From assembly GCA_021521415.1 (NCBI GenBank), contig JAIQDT010009053.1, forward strand, positions 1 to 64,000: 64,000 bases of DNA. Reading direction: 5' to 3'. Positions 56,090 to 64,000 of this stretch are shown in pieces. A model generated the notes under the pieces. That model ran no database searches. It worked only from the letters and a program-made list of their open reading frames with translations, and had not been told where the DNA came from. A program made the translations under genes and the position numbers. The first letter of the stretch is position 1; the number at the start of each line of letters is the position of its first letter. The stretch is from Bidens hawaiensis (lineage: Eukaryota; Streptophyta; Magnoliopsida; Asterales; Asteraceae).

Positions 56090-56392
56090 CTTGATTGTGC
56101 AGAGTTTATCCAAGACTATTTCAGGAGAAAACTGGATTATGGATAGTGGATGCTCTCGTCACATCACAGGCAACATTAACCTTCTAACCAATGTGACGAA
56201 TATTCAATGAGGTTATGTGGCTTTTGCTGGTAATTTAGGGGGCATGATAACCAAGGAAGGCCATGTGACAAACGTTAGTATCATGTTTGAAAAAGTAAGT
56301 TATTGTGATAAGGTGGATCACAATTTGTTGAGTGTTTCTCAAATTTGTGACAAAAAGTATACCACCGTATTTACCAACAAGGAGTACTTAAT
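56090..56392 (+). pseudogene. Copia-1 protease
   Basis: Contains NWIMDSGCSRHITGN (about 56131-56175), the copia protease active site with the catalytic Asp intact, then VSIMFEKVSYCDKVDHNLLS and VSQICDKKY to about 56365. Stops (for example TGA near 56209) and shifts remain. Confidence 0.78.
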
Positions 56393-56699
56393 ATGAGTAC
56401 TAAAGTATCAACTTTAACCTCTGTGGAAACGTGTAATATCTCTAAAGAAACTAAGAAAGATTTGATTCTGTGGCACAGGCGTATGGGTCATATTCATGTC
56501 AGAAAGATGAACCATCTAATGGCTAATGATTTAGTGGAGGGAGTTTCGCTAAAGCATTTCAAGTTAACCGATCACTGTTGCATGCAAGAAAAGCAAACAG
56601 AAGAAGAAGTCGCAGCCGACGAAGTTATTTAATTTCATTGATACTCCACTTGAATGACTTCATATAGATTTGTTCGGTCTCACGATTCATGCGAGTATT
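56393..56699 (+). pseudogene. Copia-1 integrase, N-terminal part
   Basis: The GAG-pre-integrase zinc region has LWHRRMGHIHVRKMNHL (the two His are kept), but the cysteine pair region reads HCCMQEK, so the Cx2C is disrupted. DTPLE, a stop, LHIDLFG follow, ending HASI at 56699 where Copia-2 inserted; the last five bases are the target duplication gtatt. Confidence 0.8.
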
Positions 56700-57074
56700 T
56701 GTTAGTACACGGTTTTGGTCGTCTCGATTCTTTGTAATCGTTTGTAATTTATTATTATTTTAATGTAAGGGCAATTTAGTAATTTACTAATCCCATTCGT
56801 TATTGTAAAGTTCATTCATGAAGGATGTTTAACGAATGAGGCCATTCGTATTTAACTATGTTCATCAGCTAAGAATGTTGACGAATGGGGTATAGCAAAT
56901 GAGTCATTCGCTATACCCATTAATATACTTATGTAATGAAGACGAATGAAGGCCATTAGTTACAGAATGTGTAACGAATGGCATTCGTCTTCTATTTACA
57001 GACTTCAGTTTACGTAATTTAACAAGTTTTTGAAGTATTTTCACTCAAGCCGTTACTCTGCCCAAGGGGCAATG
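56700..57074 (+). repeat. Copia-2 left LTR, truncated
   Basis: TGTTAGTACACGGTTTTGG start. Aligns with the right LTR to gccgttactctgcccaa, then stops. Includes AACGAATG words (56808-56990). Confidence 0.82.
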
Positions 57075-57088
57075 AGCCGAAACAAGCT

Positions 57089-58410
57089 CAAGGTTTCTCC
57101 ACGGCAGGTACAAGTGATGTTGATGCGGGTAAAGATCGACAGATAGTAGTGTATCAAGATAATACTAATGCCACTCCTACTGAGGCGATCAAATCCAACA
57201 CCATATTATTTATGGATTACAAAAAGGGTGTTGTGATGAGTACTGCGAATGCCGATGAGATCGAGGAGGGTGAATTTGTGGATCATGCCCTATCTCGTGG
57301 TCAGATTTCTTTATTATTGGGTTTCAATGATGAGGAAATGGATGCGTTGGAGGTAGATGGGACGTTGAGGTAATTAATGATGAATAAGTCCAGTTTCATA
57401 TGAGTATTACACATTGAAACACGTCATTTATTTATGAGAAAGAGGAAATTTAGATCAAATATGTGATGGCAGAGGAATTACCTGATCTCTACACACGTTC
57501 TAATGTCGATCAGGGTGTTTCATTACTTACCTAAGAACATGTCAAAGTTGCTGAAGATCATCAGGAGAGAACTAGAAAAGAGAAAGATAAAGTATTAGCA
57601 AAGGGATAGAGTTCTTTGGATCTTGATGCTGAGGGATGGTTCGGGGACCACAAAAAATCCCTAACCTCTTAGATAATCGAACCTTATAGGTATGTGGACC
57701 AAGATCACTAGTTGGATGTCAGTGCATGTGCCAAAGCAAATCAGAAAGACTACATTCAAGGTCGTGCCAACCGTCAAAGGTGACATCGTTTCTTGGTTAT
57801 ATAACTCGGAGTTACGAGTTTGTATTATTAAGTGGGAGAACAGCGTTCAGTACATTCAATATATTATAGACGTTCTCTCACTGCCGAGGTGGGATGTGCG
57901 GACAGTCATCAATCGGCCTTTCATCAACCATGGTGGAAATCAACTAGCAGGATAGTTTCACCAACATCTACTCTTTGAGGTCAACCACGGGTTTAAATTT
58001 TTAAAGCCGCAGGTAACAACCAGGAAATATATCGATGAGATTGATCCTCATACAGGTTGGAGAAAGCTTGTGTTGAAGTTCAAACCGCCAAAGACGATGA
58101 AACGAGTGGGGGTGAAGACTTTTCCACAAGATCTTCACTTATCGTTCAACTGATGGTATTACGAAAACCGTACCGACGAAGCGGATATTGTTTTGCGAAA
58201 AGGGTTGAAGACTAATTTTATACGAGTCATAGATCCTATGTGGCTTGTTAACTTATCATAGACGGACAATGAAGTTTTGTTTGAGAACAAGATTCTTTTT
58301 GCAATTCGTGAAGACTATGACCGTGCTATGCAATTCCGACGTGTTGTTCATGTTTGTCACACGTTTGGAATTCATAGTTGTGTTGATTGGAAGTCAAAGC
58401 GATTCAAGTA
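57089..58410 (+). pseudogene. Copia-2 ORF of unknown function with a repeated W..Y module
   Basis: Three joined readings: 57149-57373 (acidic: IEEGEFVDHALSRGQISLLL), about 57466-57690 (ELPDLYTRSNVDQGVS, LDLDAEGWFGDHKK) and, after a frame change, 57692-58410, which stays in one frame with only TAG 57953, TGA near 58153 and TAG near 58258. The last part holds two similar modules: FKVVPTVKGDIVSWLYNS with YIQYIIDVLSL, and VKTFPQDLHLSFN-stop-WYYEN with NFIRVIDPMWL. I know no assigned function for this module. Confidence 0.55.
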
Positions 58411-58445
58411 ATTTAATGACAAAGAGAACGAGACGAGGGGGTGTT

Positions 58446-58983
58446 TGTTAGTGCACAGTTTTGGCCGTCTCGAGTCTTTGTAATTGTATGTAATTTATTA
58501 TTATTTAATGTAAGGGCAGTTTAGTAATTTACTAGTCCTATTCGTTATTGTAAAGGCTCATTCTTAAAGATTTTTAACGAATGAGGCCATTCGTATTTAA
58601 CTATGTTCATTCGTTAAGGAAGTTTAACTAATGAACATCTAATCGTTATTTCTGTACCATTCGTCATGGAATGTTGAAGAATGAGGTATAGCGAATGAGT
58701 ATACCCATTAATATACTTATGTAATGAAGATGAATGAAGGCCATTCATTACGGAATGTGTAACGAATGACATTCGTCTTATATATATATATATTGATTAT
58801 GTCTACGTAATTTAACAAGTGTTTAAAGTATTTTCTCTCAAGCCGTTACTCTGTTCAATTTGCTAGTCATAACTTCGTTCACTAACATATAGCTCACATA
58901 CACATATCAGATAACTAGATCTGTTGGTTAATCGATATGAATTGATTGATTGTATTGAAGATCAAGTTCATCAATCTTTCTCA
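58446..58983 (+). repeat. Copia-2 right LTR
   Basis: TGTTAGTGCACAGTTTTGG to TCTTTCTCA. Contains an AACGAATG/CATTCGTTA array (58548-58775) and continues 121 bp past the point where the left LTR is broken. Confidence 0.85.
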
Positions 58984-59570
58984 GTATTGCTGGACACTAG
59001 TACTGTTTGGTCCTGACTTATGACTATTCGAGGTACTCGTGGGTGTTATTTATGAGTTCTAAAGATCATACACCGATTCTTGTACAAAACTTAATCACCA
59101 AGATCGAATCACTTAACAAACCTAGAGTGAGACACATTCGAAGTGACAATGGTACGGAGATCAAAAACACTGTATTGGACTTTTTTGCATTTAGAAACGT
59201 ATTCTTCGAGAATATAGTGCTCCTTATGTACCACAACATAACGGTGTTGCTGAATGGAAGAATCAAACATTGATTGAAGCAGCAAGAACTATGTTAGTAG
59301 ACTCAAAGTTTCCTGTTCAATTCTGGAATGAAGCTGTGAATACTGCTTGCTACACGCACAATCGTGTTATGTCGGTTAAGAGGCTTCAAAAGACTATTTA
59401 TGAGCTTCTAAACAACCAGAAACCTAATTTAAAGTTTCTCGAACCATTCGGGTGTCCTTGCACAATGTTGAAATGTGATGCGGGTAAATTCGAGGAGAAA
59501 GCTATTGAAGGTTATTTTCCGGGTTATGCGTCGCCTAAGAAACGAGTCTTTAGTTTTTCTTAGGGTTGTG
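58984..59570 (+). pseudogene. Copia-1 integrase core
   Basis: After the right target duplication the text resumes AGH-stop-YCLVLTYDYSRYSWVLFM (first catalytic Asp region), RHIRSDNGTEIKN (second Asp), then after a shift near 59210 the Glu-containing LNGRIKH/TLIEAARTMLVD region and YTHNRV, KPNLKFLEPFGCPC and IEGYFPGYA. Together with 56393-56699 it makes one integrase split by Copia-2. Confidence 0.85.
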
Positions 59571-59881
59571 TAGAAGAGTGGTACCATGTCGACTGTCAAA
59601 GCTACACTACACCTCCTGCCGGCAAGAGACGTGATTGGATGTTCGATTATGAAGGTTTATTTAATTCTTTTACTTCCTCAATTGAAGAACAAAACGAAGA
59701 CTTGGTGCGTGCTTATTTGGAAGATCAAATGTTTTAATGCCAAGATCTTTTACTTATGATGATATTGTTGACCTTGATAATCCTGAAACATCTGATGTTG
59801 TTTTTGTTTATACGGATGATGGTTTTTTTGTAGATTCTTCTTATACTCTATTTGTTGAGAATCCTGAAGTTACTGAGGTAT
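59571..59881 (+). pseudogene. Copia-1 integrase-RT linker
   Basis: Degenerate linker text (including VDLDNPETSDVV-like and EVTEV) up to the SINE insertion. It ends with target duplication TACTGAGGTAT (59871-59881). No domain was recognised. Confidence 0.5.
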
Positions 59882-60209
59882 ATATCAATCAATCAATCAA
59901 TCATACCCAGTGAGGTCCCACCAACAACAAAACTATAAGTAGGGTTTAGGGAGGGTGGGATATAGGTACACCGTACATCTATCAAAAGGGATAAAGATGT
60001 GGCTTCCAGAGAGACCCTCAGCTCTAAAGTACATATGTATGGAGCAATACAAAGGAAATCAAATTTCAACAGTAATTAATATAAAAATTAATGGTAGTAA
60101 TAATAATAATAATAACAATAATAATATATGGAAAGAATATACTATTATGGTGTGTGACTAAAATAAGGTAAATAGAAGCCCTAAGGTATTCTTTTCTCCC
60201 TTAGAAAGA
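59882..60209 (-). mobile_element. SINE-1: SINE-like insertion
   Basis: Flanked by an 11-bp duplication, tactgaggtat (59871-59881 and 60210-60220). Read on the minus strand it ends in a (TTGA)n tail after a conserved-looking ...GTTGTTGGTGGGACCTCAC. The inner part has ccctccctaaaccctac and ggtctctctggaagcc, typical of plant SINE 3' regions as I remember them. The head near 60209 lacks clear A and B boxes, and a TAA repeat lies at 60099-60125. It would have moved using LINE enzymes. Confidence 0.6.
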
Positions 60210-60220
60210 TACTGAGGTAT

Positions 60221-61130
60221 CTACTGGGGAATCGTCTCATACTGTGGAAGATATAACATCTGAAGAGAATCTAACTAATTTAGGTAATCATGTTGTTGTT
60301 CTTGATAATAGGATGCTTTGGATTCACACGCATCATCCGCAGGACAACATCATTGGTAATCTTGATGTAGGTGTTCGTACACGACATCAAATTGCTAATG
60401 GAAATGAAGATAATATATTATGTGCGTATGCTGATATGCATACTTCTGGGATATTGAGTATCGCTCATTACCCTTGTTTCCTATCTCAAGTTGAACCGAC
60501 AAATGTTCGTATGGCGCTTGAAGATTTTTCATGGGTTGAAGCAATGCAAGAGGAATTGCAACAATTTTTCCAACTTGGTGTTTGGGATCTCATTGATAAG
60601 CCTGATAGGGTTAAGAATCCATCCTGACTAAATGGGTCTTTAAATGTAAGAAGGATGAACGTGGGGTTATTGTGAGAAATAAATTGTGTATAGTCGTCTA
60701 GGGGCTTCGTCAGCAAGAAGGCATATATTACACCGAAGTGTATGCTTTTGTTTCAAGACTAGAATCCATATGTATATTATTGGCCTATGCGGCCTTCAAG
60801 AACATTAATGTATATCAGTTGGACATTAAGAGTGCGCTTCTTAATGGGGGAACTTCATGAAGAGGTGTTCGTGAAACAGCCTCCAGGTTTTGAAGATCCT
60901 GACTATCTAGACCATGTTTATCGATTAAACAAGGCTCTTTATTGTTTACACCAAGCCCCGAGAGCATGGTACGTCACGCTTTCTGACCATCTTACGGACA
61001 GTGGCTTCAAACGAGGAATTGTGGATTGTACCCTTTTCCACAAGACTGTCGGATAAGATCTACTCCTTTTCCAGATTTAGGTCGATGACATTATATTTGG
61101 CTCAACCATGAAAAGTTTTGTAAGGACTTC
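60221..61130 (+). pseudogene. Copia-1 reverse transcriptase, N-terminal two thirds
   Basis: The open piece 60244-60627 is the pre-RT linker ending in MALEDFSWVEAMQEELQQFF and GVWDLIDKP. After a shift: TKWVFKCKKDERGVIVRNK, YTEVYAFVSRLESI, NVYQLDIKSALLNGELHEEV, VKQPPGFEDPDY, KALYCLHQAPRAWY, and the catalytic site with the Tyr codon changed to TAG (stop-VDDIIFGST, about 61075-61105). It is interrupted right after KFCKDF by the solo LTR at 61131. Confidence 0.85.
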
Positions 61131-62839
61131 TATCACACCCTCACTTAGGGCCTAGGCGTGTGACCAATAGTTGGTACATGTTTTGTAAATATATCAGAGT
61201 TTTAGCGGAAGTCTTTAGTTTATAATAAAATATTAATTTATATTTTAAAACATTAGTTTATTTGTAAAATCTTTATTTATAACAATAATAATAATATTTG
61301 ATTTATTAGAAAGCTTTTCGAATAATAAATATTCGAGAGTTTTGATTTGTAAACCTCGTTTAATTTATAAAACTTGTTTAAATTTTTTTTGCAATATTAA
61401 AACTGAGCCATCGCTACCTTGCGAGCGTCTATCTCCTTGAATGGCTCTAATTCCTTGCTACTTGTACTAACATTTATTTCCTGTAATCATGGGGGGAAAA
61501 TACGTCAGCGATATGCTGGTGAATCTTTGACTCTAAAAAAATATTTTATAAATCTTTATTTGACTGACAAGATAGTTTTCATGAAACAATCTCAGCAGAA
61601 ACGTCTATTATTTCTGGGATTTGTACCACTGCCATACACACACAATTACGGTTCTCCGGGAGTTGACACCCATTGGAGAACTTTTACTATGACCTCTAGT
61701 CTGCGGCCACGTAGCCTTGACTGATAGACTAGATTGATTATGTTTGGATCCAGACATATGTGTACTCGGTCTGAGTTGTTTTATTTTCTATCTTGTATTT
61801 TAATAGGGAACACGTAATCCCATAAATCTTTATTTGACTGTCTTTGTTTAAGATTAACAACCTGTTTATCTTGACTGAAAAAGGTTTAACGTATTCACCT
61901 GTGATTGTCTGTTCTAAATGATGTGGTGATATCGTTTGAAAACCTTTGTGAATGAATGAATGAATGACTGATTGTATGATTGACCTATAATAAAATAGGT
62001 TTATGTAAATACCCGGATCGTCTCTTAATCCGGCTACAGACCTTTAGTCTGGTTTTTACAGCTTAAACCTTGATTGATCTTTTGTTTGAATAAAATATGT
62101 TTGATATGAATTCCTTCTCTTTATTTGCTAACCATGTGCTACGTTTCTTCTTCAAGAAGAAATGTCTATGATATGTTTCTTCTTTAAGGAGAAATGTCAT
62201 TTGTCTATAACCTTTGTTTGTTAAGTCTTATGTTTCTTAAAAAATAAAGAAACAATATCTTAACTATAACCTTAAGTTTCTCGATCATGAAGAAACTATA
62301 TATTTACTATAATCTTTGTTTAGACCATTTTGTATTTCTTAATTATAAAGAAATTTTATTTAGTTGTTATACTTTGATCAAGGTCTAGGCTATACCCCCG
62401 ACTAGGGTCTAAGCCTTTGGAATAATAATATTTTATTTGGGCAGAACCCATACCTTGCTTAGGTTATTATTTTCTAGATTCTCGAGCAGCACTTCGACGC
62501 TTACACGTACTTTGAGAATCTTGATCAACAACTCCTCAACACGCAAATCGAGGCAACGTTCGGGGTGGACGGGTCGTGCACGTACTTCGAGGCAGAATGT
62601 TGGGTCATCTTGGGTCGACACGGTTTACGAGGTCGTTCCGCGTTTCGAGGCACGCAAAACGAGGTGCGCAGGTCGTCAGGATTGTCGTTACAAATTTCGA
62701 GGTGTTGTCGGTATATGGTGCGGATTACGAAGTTATAGTTTTCGGGTCGGTGGCACGGAAATCGAGGTAGAGAGAGAAAGTTTCTAGAGAGAGAGAGAGA
62801 GAGATTTTGGTGTGCAAATGAAGGTGTCATGGCCTTCCT

Positions 62840-62850
62840 ACTTATAGCTG
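62840..62850 (-). promoter_or_regulatory. TATA box of the RE-D solo LTR
   Basis: The minus strand reads CTATAAGTAGG, about 355 bp inside the LTR and just downstream of the dyad/G-box block. A (GA)n run (62785-62804; pyrimidine on the transcribed-sense strand) follows about 40 nt downstream. Confidence 0.55.
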
Positions 62851-62864
62851 AAAAGTGGTCCCAT

Positions 62865-63110
62865 CGCGATACGCGATGAAACCTTTCTTTTTGGTCATCG
62901 CGTATCGCGATGACAGGTGTTACTCAGAGAGTGCCACGTGTCGCCACGTAGCAGACACGTGTCACCGTCTTAACCACCCTCTGCCACGTGTTGACACGTG
63001 GTCTGCCACGTGTCGCATCGTCTACCACGTGTCACCTCTGAGTGACACGTGTTGATGTGTCATCAAGGACCATCGCGTATCGCGATGGCCTCTTTGGCTA
63101 TACGCGATGG
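62865..63110 (-). promoter_or_regulatory. G-box array flanked by CATCGCG dyads, upstream of the LTR TATA box
   Basis: Seven CACGTG hexamers start at 62935, 62956, 62985, 62995, 63007, 63026 and 63046, within 117 bp, most as GCCACGTGTC or GACACGTGTC. Dyads (catcgcgatacgcgatg, catcgcgtatcgcgatg) lie at 62863-62879, 62896-62912 and 63072-63088. On the minus strand all sit upstream of the TATA box at 62845. CACGTG is the plant G-box (bZIP/bHLH site; ACGTGTC is an ABRE form). Activity is inferred. Confidence 0.65.
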
Positions 63111-63202
63111 GTCGATAAATCAGGATTTTTATTTTTATTTTTAAACCCCTTTAGTTTTTACTAACTTGCCATTTTTGGATAGATCTTTTGGGGATGTTAC
63201 AA

Positions 63203-64000
63203 CTTCGAAAAGTCGATGCATACCAAATTTGACATGAGCTCGATGGGGGAGTTGAATTTCATTCTAGGTTTGCAGGTTCAACAGTCTAACGCTGGAATCT
63301 TCATTCATCAGACAAAATATATGAATGATGTCTTGACCCGATTCAAGATAACTGACGGAAAAGTCCCTTCAACTCCTCTTCTCATGGGTTACAATTTGTC
63401 ACTGACAAATTGGAAGATACCGTTTATCAGACCCTATACCGAGCTATGATAGGTTATTTTATGGAGTTAACTGCATCACGTCCTGATATAATGTTTTCTG
63501 TTTGTTTATGTACCAGGCATAAAGCGAGTCCACGAGTGACTCATATGGCGACGGTGAAGCATAAATTACTATCTAAGGAGTAATCCTAACATCGGGTAAT
63601 GGTATCCCAAGAAAGATAGTTTCGATCTTACTGCTTTTCCCGATTCGGATTATGGAGGATGCAAAATCAACTTCAAGTCAAAAAAAGTGGGTTGTCAATT
63701 TTTAGGAAGCCGACTTGTTTCCTAGAAGTGTAAGAAGCAGACAATGGTCTCCAGTTCAACCGCAATAGCCGAATATGTGGCAGCCTCGAGTTGCTGTTCA
63801 CGGGTTTATGGATCCAGCAACACTTGCGGGATTACGGTTTGAAGTTTCTTACTACTCCAATTTATATTGATAACTCTGCTGCTACTTATATCAAGAAGAT
63901 CCACGTGCACCACTCTAAAACGAAACATATTGATATTTGTTATCACTTTATCCGTGACTGCCGTGAAAAGAAATTAATTGACACAGAGAATGTGCACACG
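63203..64000 (+). pseudogene. Copia-1 RT C-terminus and RNase H, to the window edge
   Basis: After the right acttc duplication the RT text resumes EKSMHTKFDMSSMGELNFIL, GLQVQQ, YMNDVLTRFKI (63207-63350). RNase H follows with DSDYGGCKI, SSSTAIAEYVAASSCC and, after shifts, NSAATYIKKIHVHHSKTKHI and IRDCREKKLIDTENVHT at the edge. A full RNase H is nearly present, but frameshifts near 63430, 63575 and 63800 break it. Confidence 0.85.

Larger units (their letters stand above)
56700..58983 (+). mobile_element. Copia-2: non-autonomous copia-type element nested in Copia-1 integrase
   Basis: Flanked by gtatt (56695-56699 and 58984-58988). Left LTR 56700-57074 (truncated at its inner end, with primer site lost) and right LTR 58446-58983 (538 bp, TGTTAG...TCTTTCTCA), with gagacgaggggg as a purine tract before it. 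The 1.37-kb interior has a degenerate ORF with a repeated W..Y module and no RT or integrase. Confidence 0.85.
61131..63202 (-). repeat. Solo LTR of the RE-D family, in Copia-1 RT
   Basis: The plus strand runs TATCACACCC...GGGGATGTTACA, flanked by acttc (61126-61130 and 63203-63207), 2072 bp, with no internal sequence. On its own (minus) strand it begins TGTAACATCCCC, carries dyads and G-boxes at 62865-63110, a TATA box near 62845, a pyrimidine run (62804-62785) and ends GGGTGTGATA. It formed by recombination between the LTRs of a full insertion. Confidence 0.93.
51686..64000 (+). mobile_element. Copia-1: Ty1/copia element with three nested insertions, running off the right edge
   Basis: 5' LTR, Met-tRNA-type primer site, leader, gag with zinc knuckle, long gag-protease region, protease, integrase, RT and RNase H in copia order. 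Insertions: Copia-2 (56700-58983), SINE-1 (59882-60209) and a solo LTR (61131-63202). The coding text resumes exactly after each insertion. Gag with a C-terminal coiled-coil region suggests a SIRE/Maximus relative. The 3' LTR is outside the window. Confidence 0.88.

Overview
The window is plant nuclear DNA made almost entirely of nested transposable elements. No intact host gene, rRNA or CRISPR array was found. Evidence: initiator-Met-tRNA primer binding sites, Ty3/gypsy chromovirus-like, Athila-like and Ty1/copia coding relics, Helitron termini, a SINE-like insertion and LTRs of 0.5-2.5 kb. A eudicot, possibly Asteraceae, is my guess from general familiarity with such elements. All coding regions carry stops, frameshifts or deletions, so this looks like gene-poor heterochromatin.

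Layout. 1-4145: minus-strand 5' part of a Ty3/gypsy element (RE-A1), inserted into an Athila-like element (4146-13478: pol relics, an env-position ORF3 and a 3' LTR with a 7-bp terminal inverted repeat). The Athila element sits in the 5' LTR of a chromovirus-like element (RE-B, 13479-25484), whose RT/RNase H/most of IN is deleted with an in-frame join. The RE-B 3' LTR is split by a non-coding element in LTR-internal-LTR-internal-LTR form (LARD-1, 19044-25125), with the whole array flanked by one GAATT duplication.

25777-45622: gypsy element RE-A2, related to RE-A1, with degenerate gag-pol at 39318-43698. Its 5' LTR is split by a 10.6-kb Helitron (27159-37792) that carries a C2-domain gene fragment, a solo LTR with CAGTT duplication (28139-30419) and a smaller Helitron (35567-36407). 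45623-47916: minus-strand leader and LTR of another gypsy family (RE-D1). 47917-51685: unassigned sequence with a 0.8-kb inverted repeat.

51686-64000: a copia element (Copia-1, SIRE-like by gag layout) broken by three later insertions: a 2.3-kb non-autonomous copia element (Copia-2, TSD GTATT) inside integrase, a SINE-like unit (TSD TACTGAGGTAT), and a minus-strand solo LTR of the RE-D family (TSD ACTTC) just after the RT catalytic motif.

The most unusual theme is that unrelated families here each carry dense arrays of a short word in LTR or leader DNA: TTCGTTA/TAACGAA, CGATTACA, CATTCGTTA, CGAGCACACTTTG, and the CpG-rich dyad CATCGCG-ATA-CGCGATG, which in one solo LTR flanks seven G-boxes (CACGTG) just upstream of a TATA box. 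Other candidates for novelty are the triple-LTR array and the repeated W..Y module encoded by Copia-2.
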